DNA of 64,000 nt from JABMMZ01 sp040403495 (GCA_040403495.1 JBBAKM010000012.1:18864-82863), one strand, 5' to 3'. Positions 1 through 8,596 are shown, counted from the first letter of the stretch. Translations and numbers: made by a program. Notes: generated by a model from the sequence alone, not told the origin.

Positions 1-473
1 ATAGTATTGTCGTTGTTTGCTGAGATGGTAGCAACTTGCTCAATTTTATTGTTGTCGTCGCCAATTTCTCTTGAAAGTTTTCTTAAAGATTCTACCGTTG
101 CAATAACAGCTTTCTCGATACCTCTTTTTAAGTCCATTGGATTAGCACCTGCCGCAACGTTTTTAATTCCTGTTGTTACAATGCTTTGGGCTAAAACGGT
201 TGCAGTAGTTGTGCCATCACCTGCTAAATCAGCAGTTTTGCTTGCAACTTCTTTTACCATTTGTGCACCCATGTTCTCGATTTCATTCTCAAGTTCTATT
301 TCTTTTGCGACCGTTACACCGTCTTTGGTAATAACTGGAGAACCGTATTTTTTGCCGATTACAACATTTCTTCCTTTAGGTCCTAATGTTACTTTTACTG
401 CATTCGCTAATGCGTCTACACCACGTTTTAATCCTTCACGTGCTTCTATGTTAAAATGGATTGATTTTGCCAT
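1..473 (-). CDS. groEL: GroEL chaperonin, N-terminal part (cut by window edge)
   Basis: The minus strand encodes the first 157 residues of the 60-kDa chaperonin, starting MAKSIHFNIEAREGLKRGVD. The ATP-binding signatures LGPKGRNVV and GDGTTTATVLAQ are both visible. GroEL forms the double-ring cytoplasmic folding chamber that works with GroES. It lies 49 bases downstream of groES on the same strand, the usual groESL order, so the two are probably one transcript. The rest of the gene is outside the window. Identification is secure; no recognisable heat-shock operator was found upstream. Confidence 0.97.
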   Translation of the reverse strand, partial: MAKSIHFNIEAREGLKRGVDALANAVKVTLGPKGRNVVIGKKYGSPVITKDGVTVAKEIELENEIENMGAQMVKEVASKTADLAGDGTTTATVLAQSIVTTGIKNVAAGANPMDLKRGIEKAVIATVESLRKLSREIGDDNNKIEQVATISANNDNT

Positions 474-522
474 ATATTTTTTTAATTGTTATTTTTGATT
501 TTTTTGAGTTGATTAAATTGAA

Positions 523-792
523 TTAAATGATAGCGAAAATGTCGCTTTCTCTCATGATTAAATAATCTTTTCCCTCTACTTGGATTTCTGTACCTGCGTA
601 TTTACCATACAATACAGTATCGCCAGGTTTGCATGTCATAGGCTCGTCTTTTTTGCCTGCTCCAACTGCTACAACAATCCCTTTTTGAGGTTTTTCTTTT
701 GCTGTGTCTGGAATAATAATTCCTCCTGCTGTTTTTACTTCGGCTGCTGCCGGTTCTACTAAAACTCTGTCTGCTAATGGTTGAATATTCAT
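523..792 (-). CDS. groES: GroES co-chaperonin
   Basis: This 89-residue protein starts MNIQPLADRVLVEP and carries the Cpn10 core: PLADRVLV, the mobile loop around TAGGIIIPDTAKEKPQ, and GKYAGTEIQVEGKDYLIM. It caps the GroEL ring in the cytoplasm. The open frame extends 31 codons further upstream, but family length and the conserved N-terminus place the start at 792. It is the first gene of the groES-groEL pair. Nothing is unusual in the protein. Confidence 0.97.
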   Translation of the reverse strand: MNIQPLADRVLVEPAAAEVKTAGGIIIPDTAKEKPQKGIVVAVGAGKKDEPMTCKPGDTVLYGKYAGTEIQVEGKDYLIMRESDIFAII

Positions 793-974
793 ATATTTAT
801 AATGATTTGAATGTTTGTAACAACATATAGTCACTAAGTGTGCCATTTTATAATTTATGCCATTTTTTCGCTTCAATGGTGTCAAAAAGTCAAAATGTCA
901 TGTTTTGTTTTTGCTTTTTAATCCTATTAATTTTTCTGTGTTAATCTTGTGTAAAACCAAAATGAAGAATCTGT

Positions 975-982
975 TATTTTTG
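975..982 (+). promoter_or_regulatory. Bacteroidota -7 element for cyanophycinase
   Basis: TATTTTTG matches the Bacteroidota -7 consensus TAnnTTTG. It sits 39 bases before the cyanophycinase ATG. A TTG at 947-949 could be the -33 element, but the spacing of 25 is longer than usual. Confidence 0.45.
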
Positions 983-1021
983 TAGCTTAATTTTTTCAAT
1001 AATATACAAAACGTCATTTTT

Positions 1022-1897
1022 ATGAATAATCAAGAACCAAAAGGTATTCTTATACCTGTGGGGGGGGCTGAGGACAAAGGAACGGATCTAGAATTAGGAA
1101 TTATTTCAAGGAATAATCTGAATTTTATGGAAATTGGTATCCTTAAGAATATTGTTAATGAAATAGGAAATAATGACGCCAGAATTGAAGTTATTACTAC
1201 CGCATCTCAAATTCCTGATGAGGTAGGTGAAAATTACATTGATGCTTTCTCTAAGTTGGGTTGTCAAAATATTGGTCACATGAAAATTAGAAATCGTGAG
1301 GATGTTATGCAAAAAGACTATTACGAACGTCTAAAAGCTTGTGACGCACTTATGTTTAGCGGTGGAAATCAATTGCGACTTACTTCTATATTTGGTGGAA
1401 CTGAGTTTTTGGAATTACTGATTGAGCGTTACTACAATGAAAGATTTGTAATAGCAGGGACAAGTGCCGGTGCTATGGCAATGAGTAATACCATGATTTA
1501 TCAAGGTAATGCAAGTAATGCCCATCTGAAAGGGGAAGTTAAAATTACAACTGGATTGGCTTTTGTGAAAGACGTTATCATAGATTCTCACTTCAATAAA
1601 AGAGGTCGTTTCTCACGATTAGCTCAAGCAGTAGCGAGTAATCCCTCTGCAATCGGAATTGGTTTGGGTGAAGATACAGGCGTTATTATTAAAAAAGGGT
1701 ACGAAATGGAAGCCATTGGAAGTGGTGCTGTTGTTATAATTGACGGTCGCCATATCAGGCATAATAATATTGCTGATATTGAAGAAGGTACCCCAATCTC
1801 TGTTGAAAACATCATAGTTCATATTATGGAAAAAGGGAATCGCTATAATTCAAAAACAAAGGTATTCGAAGCGGCCAACGTAAATGTTGTTGAATAG
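1022..1897 (+). CDS. cphB: Cyanophycinase-like peptidase (family S51)
   Basis: This 291-residue cytoplasmic protein has the S51 fold signatures: an N-terminal LIPVGGAEDKG, MFSGGNQLRLTSIFGGTE, and the nucleophile elbow AGTSAGAMAMSNT with the catalytic Ser. Downstream IIDSHFNKRGRFSRL and GIGLGEDTGVII are also typical. The family hydrolyses cyanophycin (multi-L-arginyl-poly-L-aspartate) to beta-Asp-Arg dipeptides. No cyanophycin synthetase (cphA) is next to it, so the substrate here is inferred. It is a stand-alone gene followed after 143 bases by mtgA, which has its own promoter element. Confidence 0.88.
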   Translation: MNNQEPKGILIPVGGAEDKGTDLELGIISRNNLNFMEIGILKNIVNEIGNNDARIEVITTASQIPDEVGENYIDAFSKLGCQNIGHMKIRNREDVMQKDYYERLKACDALMFSGGNQLRLTSIFGGTEFLELLIERYYNERFVIAGTSAGAMAMSNTMIYQGNASNAHLKGEVKITTGLAFVKDVIIDSHFNKRGRFSRLAQAVASNPSAIGIGLGEDTGVIIKKGYEMEAIGSGAVVIIDGRHIRHNNIADIEEGTPISVENIIVHIMEKGNRYNSKTKVFEAANVNVVE

Positions 1898-2027
1898 TTA
1901 TCTTAACAAAGTTAAGGTTCCTTTTAAATAAAAATACTTTCCGTTTTGTTAGCCACACATGAATTTATTTAAAAAATAGGAGATATCTATTTTTATTTTT
2001 CGAGTTAAAAATACATAAAATAAGTAA

Positions 2028-2035
2028 TAAGTTTG
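2028..2035 (+). promoter_or_regulatory. -7 element abutting mtgA start
   Basis: TAAGTTTG matches TAnnTTTG and ends five bases before the ATG at 2041, so the transcript should begin at or next to the start codon. This supports the chosen mtgA start. Confidence 0.5.
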
Positions 2036-2040
2036 CTCCC

Positions 2041-2817
2041 ATGTTTGGATTGTCTGCATTTTTTGCAAAATTTTTAGTTTGGTCTGTCATTTTAAAAACC
2101 ATTAAAAACATCATCAAATGGTTTTTAATTTTAAGTATTGGACTAGTATTGCTTTATAAATTTGTTCCTGTTCCATATACCTTATTTATGTTCCAAAGGT
2201 GTTTTCAACAACAAGCTGATGGGGACGAAATGAAACTAGAAAAGGATTGGGTGTCAAAGGATGAAATTTCCAATTATGTTCAATTGGCTGTAGTGTGTTC
2301 TGAAGATCAAAACTACTTAAAACACAATGGATTTGACTTAGGCGCAATTAAAAAAGCGATGAAGTACAATGAAAAAATGGAAGAAAAAGGCAAGTCGAAA
2401 CGAAGAGGGGCGAGCACAATTAGTCAACAAACTGCCAAAAATGTTTTTTTGTGGCATGGTAGAAGTTGGATTCGCAAGGGGTTTGAAGTGTATTTTACTT
2501 TTCTGATCGAGTTGTTGTGGAGTAAAGAGCGTATAATGGAGGTTTATCTCAATGTGATAGAATTGGGGGATGGTGTGTATGGTGTTGAAGCTGCATCACA
2601 AAAGTATTTTAAAAAATCAGCATCCAGATTGACCCCAAGTGAAGCCGCCCTTATGGCAGTAGTGCTGCCCAACCCAAGAAAATTTTCTATCGCCAACCCA
2701 AGTGGATACACTCGCAAGCGTCAAGCTTGGTGTTTAAGACAAATGAGGTTCTGGGGAATGAAGTTGGATTATAACAAAGCTGATAAATCTTCGAAAAACT
2801 CTGAAGATGAAAATTAA
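2041..2817 (+). CDS. mtgA: Monofunctional peptidoglycan glycosyltransferase
   Basis: This 258-residue protein has one N-terminal membrane anchor (about residues 20-42) and a GT51 transglycosylase domain. Visible motifs include the catalytic EDQNYLKHNGFD, RGASTISQQTAKNVFLW, KERIMEVYLNVIELG and LTPSEAALMAVVLPNPRKF. It polymerises lipid II into glycan strands on the periplasmic face of the inner membrane. There is no transpeptidase domain, which separates it from bifunctional PBP1 proteins. The -7 element directly upstream favours this start. It lies 36 bases before pyrH but pyrH has its own promoter-like element. Confidence 0.94.
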   Translation: MFGLSAFFAKFLVWSVILKTIKNIIKWFLILSIGLVLLYKFVPVPYTLFMFQRCFQQQADGDEMKLEKDWVSKDEISNYVQLAVVCSEDQNYLKHNGFDLGAIKKAMKYNEKMEEKGKSKRRGASTISQQTAKNVFLWHGRSWIRKGFEVYFTFLIELLWSKERIMEVYLNVIELGDGVYGVEAASQKYFKKSASRLTPSEAALMAVVLPNPRKFSIANPSGYTRKRQAWCLRQMRFWGMKLDYNKADKSSKNSEDEN

Positions 2818-2836
2818 TAAATTGATTGAAAAACTA

Positions 2837-2844
2837 TATTTTTG
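2837..2844 (+). promoter_or_regulatory. -7 element abutting pyrH start
   Basis: TATTTTTG matches TAnnTTTG and ends nine bases before the pyrH ATG at 2854. It argues for the ATG start rather than the in-frame TTG at 2842, which overlaps the element itself. Confidence 0.5.
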
Positions 2845-2853
2845 CCAATTGAA

Positions 2854-3561
2854 ATGAAATACAAACGAATTCTCCTGAAACTTAGTGGTGAAGCTCTAAT
2901 GGGCGACCAACAATATGGTATTGATCCTAAAATCTTAGAACAATATGCCAATGAAATAAAAGAAGTTGTAGACATGGGGATAGAAGTTGCCATTGTGATA
3001 GGTGGTGGTAATATTTTTAGAGGGGTTCAAGGTGTTCAAGGAGGTTTGGTTGACAGAGCACAAGGGGATTACATGGGCATGTTAGCCACTGTAATCAATG
3101 CTATGGCGCTGCAAGGAGCTCTTGAAAAAAATGCAATTAAAACGAGATTATTGTCTGCCATTAAAATGGAACAAATTTGCGAGCCTTTTATTCGAAGAAG
3201 AGCCATGAGGCACTTAGAAAAAGGACGTGTTGTTATTTTTGGTGCTGGTACAGGTAATCCATATTTCACAACTGATACAGCGGCCTCTTTAAGAGCTGTT
3301 GAAATTGAAGCTGACCTTATATTAAAAGGGACTCGTGTTGATGGCGTTTATACTGCCGACCCTGAAAAACATGCCGATGCTGTTAAATTTGATAACATTA
3401 CGTTTAGTGAAGTCTATGAAAGAGGATTAAATATTATGGACCTTACTGCAATTACACTTTGTCAAGAAAATAAATTGCCTATCCTAGTGTTTGATATGAA
3501 TAAACATGGTAATCTTAAACGATTAATGATGGGCGAACAAGTAGGTACTTTGGTTTCCTAG
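2854..3561 (+). CDS. pyrH: UMP kinase
   Basis: This 235-residue cytoplasmic enzyme phosphorylates UMP to UDP in pyrimidine nucleotide synthesis. Amino-acid-kinase motifs are clear: KRILLKLSGEALMG at the N-terminus, VIGGGNIFRG, GTGNPYFTTDTAASLRA, KGTRVDGVYTADPEK and the C-terminal VFDMNKHGNLKRLM. The length is standard for hexameric bacterial UMP kinase. The start is the ATG at 2854; an upstream TTG in frame adds four residues but lies in the promoter. Its stop overlaps the stop of the convergent downstream gene. Confidence 0.97.
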   Translation: MKYKRILLKLSGEALMGDQQYGIDPKILEQYANEIKEVVDMGIEVAIVIGGGNIFRGVQGVQGGLVDRAQGDYMGMLATVINAMALQGALEKNAIKTRLLSAIKMEQICEPFIRRRAMRHLEKGRVVIFGAGTGNPYFTTDTAASLRAVEIEADLILKGTRVDGVYTADPEKHADAVKFDNITFSEVYERGLNIMDLTAITLCQENKLPILVFDMNKHGNLKRLMMGEQVGTLVS

Positions 3562-3890
3562 TCTCTGATTTTCCTTTTTATTATTCCTAATCTTTCTAAT
3601 AGGCTGTAAAGTATAGAAAGTGATATAAATACGGTAGAAGTTACTATGAGTGCTACGCCTATTTTAGACATCATTTTTGATTTATTTTTGGCAATTTCTA
3701 TTGGTGTGGAATAATCCAAGATTAAGCCGTGTTTAATCAATAAAGTTAAGCCAAAAGCAAATGTAAGCATGGCTATAACTCCAGTAAATAAAGCCCATTT
3801 GTCGTTGTTGAAAATAAAATGTCTTACTATTTCGATTGTTAAATAAGTGATAGCTAATATTGAAAGTGTTAATTCAATTTGATATCCCAT
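3558..3890 (-). CDS. Small multi-pass membrane protein, unknown function
   Basis: This 110-residue protein has three hydrophobic spans (about residues 5-22, 34-52 and 74-95) joined by short charged loops and ends in the basic RLGIIKRKIRD. I do not recognise a family. Its stop codon overlaps that of pyrH on the opposite strand, so transcription of the two converges. It is seven bases downstream of the beta-barrel gene on the same strand and is probably co-transcribed with it. Confidence 0.7.
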   Translation of the reverse strand: MGYQIELTLSILAITYLTIEIVRHFIFNNDKWALFTGVIAMLTFAFGLTLLIKHGLILDYSTPIEIAKNKSKMMSKIGVALIVTSTVFISLSILYSLLERLGIIKRKIRD

Positions 3891-3897
3891 TTTGATG

Positions 3898-4464
3898 TTA
3901 TTTTACGCCTATACTTATACTAGTTTTAAAACAAAAATAGTAATCATCAAAAGGACCAATTACTCTAGGATTGTATCGAACTTTCAAAGCTAGTTTTGTG
4001 AACTCTAAAGACATGTTTAGGTAGTTCTTATAAGTGATGCCAATAATTGGTCTTAAACTTAAATTTAAATCTGGTTTATTGTAAGCCACATGCGCCAATC
4101 CTATGCCTCCGCCGACAAAGGGTTTGAATGCTCTTTTGCCAATAAAATAATGATAAGTAGGTGATATTGAGAAAATGTCATAAGCACCAATGGCATCCGT
4201 TTGGAAACTTTCTTGAACAAGAGAATATTCTAAATTAATACCTATTGAGTGTCTATTGTTTATGATTTTTTGAGGATGTAAATGAATCCCTATTCCTGCA
4301 TTTTTGCCATTATACTTCGATATGTTAGGATTGAAATACCTCTCAGGAAAATTGCCAAATAAACCAAAATTGACTCTATAGTTTTTTTTCTGTGCTTTCA
4401 ATGGCGTAAAAGCAACTAACAATAAACAGGAAAAAAACAGGCTTTTTGGGAAATTTAATGTCAT
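3898..4464 (-). CDS. Outer-membrane beta-barrel-like protein
   Basis: This 188-residue protein starts with a signal peptide (FFSCLLLVAFTPLKAQ, cleavage after about residue 25). Alternating hydrophobic, glycine-rich strands follow, such as FKPFVGGGIGLAHVAYN and IIGITYKNYLNMSLEFTK. This is the look of Bacteroidota outer-membrane beta-barrel proteins of the OmpW/PorT-like size class. No specific function is evident. It lies between era and the small membrane protein and shares their strand. Confidence 0.7.
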   Translation of the reverse strand: MTLNFPKSLFFSCLLLVAFTPLKAQKKNYRVNFGLFGNFPERYFNPNISKYNGKNAGIGIHLHPQKIINNRHSIGINLEYSLVQESFQTDAIGAYDIFSISPTYHYFIGKRAFKPFVGGGIGLAHVAYNKPDLNLSLRPIIGITYKNYLNMSLEFTKLALKVRYNPRVIGPFDDYYFCFKTSISIGVK

Positions 4465-4479
4465 CGTTTAAATGCTATT

Positions 4480-5373
4480 TTATTCCATGTAACCCCAATG
4501 TTTCAATTTTAACTCGTTTTTTCTCCAATCAGGTTCCACTTTTACACGCAAATCTAGAAAGACTTTCTTTCCAACAAATTTTTCAATGTCTTTTCTTGCT
4601 TCGGTCCCAATTTTCTTGATTCCGGCACCCATTTTACCGACAATGATTCCTTTTTGTGAGTCACGCTCTACAATAATGTATGCGTATATTTTATCTAAAG
4701 TTTTACCCTCTTGATAGTCGTGAACAATAACTTCGGTACTGTATGGAATTTCTTGTTCATAATAGTGAAATATTTTTTCACGAATCATTTCACTAACAAA
4801 GAAACGTACATTCCTGTCGGTTAATTGGTCTTTTGGGTAAAACGCTTCGTGAGTAGGTAAGTATTTTTGAATTAATTCAATTAAACTCTCTGGATGAAAC
4901 CCAATCAGTGCGGAAATAGCAATAGTTTCAGCAGGTTTTATTAAAGTACTTAAGTTACTCAATACCGCATCTACTTCTTTTTGGTCCGACAAGTCTATTT
5001 TATTGACAATTAAAATGATAGGGCAAGAGGCTTTTGAAATCAATGCCATTTGTTCGTCTTTGAAATTGGGATTAGTTACGTCAACTAACACAATTAAAAC
5101 ATCAGCATCATCAATACTCTCCTTCACTGCTGTCATCATGCTATCGTGAAGTTTGTATGCAGGTTCAATAATACCTGGAGTGTCCGACAAAACGATTTGG
5201 GAATGTTCGGTATTAATGAGTCCTAAAATTCTATGTCGCGTAGTACTAGCCTTAGGTGTAATAATAGAAAGTTGTTCTCCTATTAGCAAATTACTAAGGG
5301 TACTTTTTCCTGCATTCGGTTTGCCGATGATGTTTACAAAGCCAGCTTTGTGAGGTGTTATTTGTTCTTCCAA
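4480..5373 (-). CDS. era: GTPase Era, ribosome assembly
   Basis: This 297-residue GTPase assists 16S rRNA maturation and 30S assembly. G1 is GKPNAGKST, the switch region has ASTTRHRILGL, G3 is DTPGI, and G4 is NKID. The C-terminal KH domain shows GIIVGKMGAGIKKIGTEAR. The reading frame starts with TTG (MEEQITPH) at 5373, as no in-frame ATG lies near the expected N-terminus. It follows rlmN by ten bases on the same strand, so the two are probably co-transcribed. Confidence 0.95.
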   Translation of the reverse strand: MEEQITPHKAGFVNIIGKPNAGKSTLSNLLIGEQLSIITPKASTTRHRILGLINTEHSQIVLSDTPGIIEPAYKLHDSMMTAVKESIDDADVLIVLVDVTNPNFKDEQMALISKASCPIILIVNKIDLSDQKEVDAVLSNLSTLIKPAETIAISALIGFHPESLIELIQKYLPTHEAFYPKDQLTDRNVRFFVSEMIREKIFHYYEQEIPYSTEVIVHDYQEGKTLDKIYAYIIVERDSQKGIIVGKMGAGIKKIGTEARKDIEKFVGKKVFLDLRVKVEPDWRKNELKLKHWGYME

Positions 5374-5383
5374 AATGTTTTTT

Positions 5384-6427
5384 TTAATGTTTGTTTGCTA
5401 ATTGTCCGCAGGCTGCATCGATGTCTTTCCCTCTGCTTCTTCTCACGTTTACAATAATGCCTTTAGACTGAACTCTGTCTGCAAATTTTAATATTTTATC
5501 GGGGTCGCTACTGGCAAATCCAGAGATAGAAATAGGGTTATATTCTATCAAATTGACTTTGCATGGAACTCTTTTTGCAAATTTGATTAATTCGTCTGCT
5601 TCTTCAATGCTGTCGTTAGTGTCTTGTATTACAGCGTATTCTAATGTGATTTTTCGTTTCGTTTTTTTATAAAAGTAATTTAAAGCCTCTATTAATTCTT
5701 CCAAAGGATTGCTGTCATTAATAGGCATTATTTTACTTCTTTTTTCATTGTTTGCGGCGTGCAACGAAAGGGCTAAGTTAAATCGGACACCATCGTCACC
5801 CATTTTTTTAATCATTTTAGCAATACCTGCAGTGGAAACCGTAATTCTACTTGCAGACATCCCCAATCCCTCCGGACTGGTAATTTTATGAATGCCTTCC
5901 ATTACATTGCTGTAATTAAGTAAAGGCTCTCCCATGCCCATGAATACAATATTACTCAATGGCATTTGGTAAGTAGTTTTTGCCAATTGGTCAATAAGCC
6001 ACACTTGGTCGTAAATTTCTGCAGGCTCCAAATTTCTGATTCTTTTCATAGCACCTGTGGCACAGAAAGTACAAGAAAGACTACACCCAACCTGACTGCT
6101 TACACAAGCGGTCATTCTATTGGGAGACGGGATTAGCACACCTTCCACTACCGCACCATCATGAAGTTTAAAGGCAAGTTTTATGGTGCCGTCAACACTG
6201 GTTTGGGAGGTTAAAATTTCAACTGTAAGTAAATGGAAATGTTCGTTTAGCCAAACTCGAATAGATTTGGAAATATTACTCATTTCATCAAAGCTTCTGA
6301 CCCCCTTTTTCCACAACCATTCGTATACTTGTTTGGCGGTGTATGAAGGAAATCCAGCATTTGAAAATTGTTCCTGTAGCTGTTCTAAGGATTCTAAACG
6401 GATGTCTTTTTTGGTAGGATTCAACAA
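5384..6427 (-). CDS. rlmN: Radical SAM 23S rRNA/tRNA adenine-C2 methyltransferase
   Basis: This 347-residue enzyme methylates C2 of A2503 in 23S rRNA and A37 in some tRNAs. The radical-SAM cluster motif is CSLSCTFCATG. MGMGEPLLNYSNV and the C-terminal RRSRGKDIDAACGQL, with the second catalytic Cys, are typical of the family. No ATG is available near the N-terminus; two consecutive TTG codons (6427 and 6424) precede NPTKKDIRLES. A minus-strand TAACTTTG element ends five bases before the TTG, suggesting a very short or absent leader. It is the first gene of a likely rlmN-era operon. Confidence 0.95.
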   Translation of the reverse strand: MLNPTKKDIRLESLEQLQEQFSNAGFPSYTAKQVYEWLWKKGVRSFDEMSNISKSIRVWLNEHFHLLTVEILTSQTSVDGTIKLAFKLHDGAVVEGVLIPSPNRMTACVSSQVGCSLSCTFCATGAMKRIRNLEPAEIYDQVWLIDQLAKTTYQMPLSNIVFMGMGEPLLNYSNVMEGIHKITSPEGLGMSASRITVSTAGIAKMIKKMGDDGVRFNLALSLHAANNEKRSKIMPINDSNPLEELIEALNYFYKKTKRKITLEYAVIQDTNDSIEEADELIKFAKRVPCKVNLIEYNPISISGFASSDPDKILKFADRVQSKGIIVNVRRSRGKDIDAACGQLANKH

Positions 6428-6432
6428 GATTG

Positions 6433-6440
6433 CAAAGTTA
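6433..6440 (-). promoter_or_regulatory. -7 element abutting rlmN start
   Basis: On the minus strand TAACTTTG matches TAnnTTTG and ends five bases before the TTG start of rlmN. It lies back-to-back with the plus-strand element at 6479-6486 that drives the divergent MbnP gene. Confidence 0.45.
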
Positions 6441-6478
6441 ATAGATTTTTAATGCTTGTGTAAATTTAAAAAAAATAG

Positions 6479-6486
6479 TAATTTTG
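6479..6486 (+). promoter_or_regulatory. -7 element abutting MbnP-like gene
   Basis: TAATTTTG matches TAnnTTTG and ends four bases before the ATG at 6491, so the transcript should be leaderless or nearly so. Confidence 0.45.
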
Positions 6487-6490
6487 TTAT

Positions 6491-7447
6491 ATGAAAGTAA
6501 ATTTTACCCTTAAATATTTTAGTCTATTTATTTTATTGGGAGTTAGTTTTTTAGGATTTTCTCAAACAAATTCTCTTAAGTTAACAATCAATCATAAATT
6601 GGGTTCAAGCCCGTTCGCATACAACCAGGTTGCCTATAATAATTTAGGTAATAATTTTAATGTTAATTTGTTGATGTATTATATATCAAAGGTTAAAATC
6701 GTTCATGACAAAGGTCAAGTTACTTCATTGGATAATCTTTACATCTTGGTAGATGCCACAAAGTCTACTTCTATTAATTTAGGTGATTTAGCCATTGATA
6801 GTGTTGAAAAAATTCAATTTTCTATTGGTGTAAATACGCCTCAGAACAATCAGGACCCAACTGCGTGGCCCGAAGATCATCCACTTGCCCCTAAAAGTCC
6901 TTCGATGCACTGGGGATGGAGTGCAGGTTATCGTTTTATAGTGATGGAAGGAACGACAGGCGACGGATTAAAACAAATGTTCCAAATTCATGGTTTAGGA
7001 AATATTAACTATTTTCAAACCGAAGTGGCTACTTCTGGAACAAAAGAAGGTAATGTTATCAATATTGCGCTTGATGCCGATTATACCAAAGTGTTAAAAA
7101 ATATTCCTCTATGGAATGGAGTAATTTCTCATGGTGAAACAGATGAGTCGGTTACAGCACTCCAAAATTGTAGAGATTTTGTGTTTTCTCCTGCTGGTCA
7201 AGCTTTGTCAACACCAACGACCGAATATTCTAATGATTTTATTGTGTTTCCTAACCCTAACAATGGCGTTTTTGAAATAAAATCTAATGTGGATTGGGAT
7301 GGTGTGAAAATAGTGAATCAACTTGGCCAAACAGTGTTTCAAGGTAATAATAATTCACCATTAAGCATTTCTAATTCAGGTGTTTATTTTCTGCATTTTG
7401 AAAAGAACGGTCAGTTTTTAGGAACAAAATTAATCAGCGTTCAGTAA
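6491..7447 (+). CDS. MbnP-family secreted protein with T9SS sorting domain
   Basis: This 318-residue protein has a signal peptide (residues 1-25, ending FLGFSQ) and an MbnP-like domain (about 27-215). Its hallmark is the SMHWGWSAGYRF stretch. A T9SS type A sorting domain (about 245-318) follows, with FPNPNNGVFEI, the VKIVNQLGQTVF strand and an ending GTKLISVQ. MbnP proteins bind copper after a partner di-haem enzyme oxidises a tryptophan to kynurenine; the Trp residues of MHWGW are candidates here by inference. The partner is the next gene, one base away. The sorting tail predicts secretion across the outer membrane. Confidence 0.82.
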   Translation: MKVNFTLKYFSLFILLGVSFLGFSQTNSLKLTINHKLGSSPFAYNQVAYNNLGNNFNVNLLMYYISKVKIVHDKGQVTSLDNLYILVDATKSTSINLGDLAIDSVEKIQFSIGVNTPQNNQDPTAWPEDHPLAPKSPSMHWGWSAGYRFIVMEGTTGDGLKQMFQIHGLGNINYFQTEVATSGTKEGNVINIALDADYTKVLKNIPLWNGVISHGETDESVTALQNCRDFVFSPAGQALSTPTTEYSNDFIVFPNPNNGVFEIKSNVDWDGVKIVNQLGQTVFQGNNNSPLSISNSGVYFLHFEKNGQFLGTKLISVQ

Positions 7448-7448
7448 A

Positions 7449-8471
7449 TTGCTCTCATGGGTTAAACAAAGTTTAATTGTATTAATTCCACTTTTTTGGG
7501 TGGCTTGTAAAAAAGATGCACCCATTCAAAAACAAGAAATTGGCCTTGAGTCTATCATTATCCCCGATGGTTTTCCTCCTATTGAATTTCCTGCTGATAA
7601 TGCTTTTACAAAAGAACGTTGGTTGCTCGGTAAAGCCTTGTTTTACGAAAAACAATTGTCCTTAGATTCTTCGGTTAGTTGTGCCTCATGCCACAGTCAA
7701 CAATTTGGTTTTAGCGATAATGTTGCATTAAGCAAAGGATTTAAACAAAGACTAGGAAACAGAAACTCCCCAAGTATAATCAATGTAGCATACCATCCCT
7801 ATTTTACAAGAGAAGGAGGAGTCCCGAGTTTGGAAATGCAAGTTTTGGTTCCCATTCAAGAACACAATGAATTTAACAATAACATATTGGACATAGCAAA
7901 GCGCTTATCATCAAATCAGAAGTTGCAAAACTTAAGTTACTTGGCCTACAACCGTCCGCTCGATTTTTATGTAATTCCAAGGGCCTTAGCGACTTTCGAG
8001 CGTAGTTTGATAAGTGGTAACAGCAAGTTTGATCAATACAAAAGAGGAACCATTTCACTTACCGAAGAAGAGCAAAAAGGCATGAATTTGTTTTTTAGTG
8101 ATAGAACAAATTGCAGCGACTGTCACAGTGGTTTTAATTTCACAAACTATCAATTTGAGAACAATGGGTTATATGAAACATACAATGACCCCGGAAGAAA
8201 AAGGTTAACGGGATTGGATTCCGATTTGGCCAAATTTAAAATCCCGAGCTTAAGAAATATTGAAGTTACGGCACCTTACATGTATGATGGTTCTTTGCCC
8301 GACTTAGAGGCTGTGATAAATCATTACAATTCTGGAGGTAAACAACATCCCAATAAAAGCGAAAAAATTAAGGCACTTCAGTTAAGCCAATACGAAAAAA
8401 AACAAATTATTGCGTTTTTGAAAACACTAACCGATGTCTCATTTCTTAGTCAACACATCTATGCTCCATAG
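7449..8471 (+). CDS. Di-haem MauG/MbnH-like cytochrome c peroxidase, lipoprotein
   Basis: This 340-residue protein has two c-type haem motifs, CASCH (residues 78-82) and CSDCH (222-226), and the family C-terminus APYMYDGSLPDLEAVI with NSGG and IIAFLKTLTD. An N-terminal hydrophobic stretch ending WVACKKD suggests lipoprotein anchoring. It starts with TTG one base after the MbnP stop, so translation is likely coupled. Members either reduce peroxide (CcpA) or carry out long-range oxidation of a protein substrate (MauG, MbnH). Its position behind an MbnP gene favours the latter, an inference from context. Confidence 0.85.
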   Translation: MLSWVKQSLIVLIPLFWVACKKDAPIQKQEIGLESIIIPDGFPPIEFPADNAFTKERWLLGKALFYEKQLSLDSSVSCASCHSQQFGFSDNVALSKGFKQRLGNRNSPSIINVAYHPYFTREGGVPSLEMQVLVPIQEHNEFNNNILDIAKRLSSNQKLQNLSYLAYNRPLDFYVIPRALATFERSLISGNSKFDQYKRGTISLTEEEQKGMNLFFSDRTNCSDCHSGFNFTNYQFENNGLYETYNDPGRKRLTGLDSDLAKFKIPSLRNIEVTAPYMYDGSLPDLEAVINHYNSGGKQHPNKSEKIKALQLSQYEKKQIIAFLKTLTDVSFLSQHIYAP

Positions 8472-8486
8472 AATAGGACTGAATCA

Positions 8487-8508
8487 AAGGCCTTAAAAAA
8501 AAGGCCTT
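8487..8508 (+). terminator. Hairpin downstream of di-haem protein gene
   Basis: AAGGCC (8487-8492) and GGCCTT (8503-8508) form a 6-bp stem around an A-rich loop, 16 bases after the stop codon. There is no strong T tract after it, so termination is only plausible. Confidence 0.4.
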
Positions 8509-8596
8509 CTCTTAGGAATATATCTTAAACTTAACCCCCAATTAAATATCGGTAAAAATATAATCATTTTTTTATTGGATTAATATTTTGACTTAG

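Noticed and set aside
7..498. Plus-strand frame across groEL
   Set aside because: Shadow of groEL on the minus strand.
580..762. Plus-strand Cys-rich frame across groES
   Set aside because: Shadow of groES; the apparent cysteines come from its reverse complement.
793..885. N-terminal extension of groES
   Set aside because: The conserved protein begins at MNIQPLADRV; the extension is not family-like.
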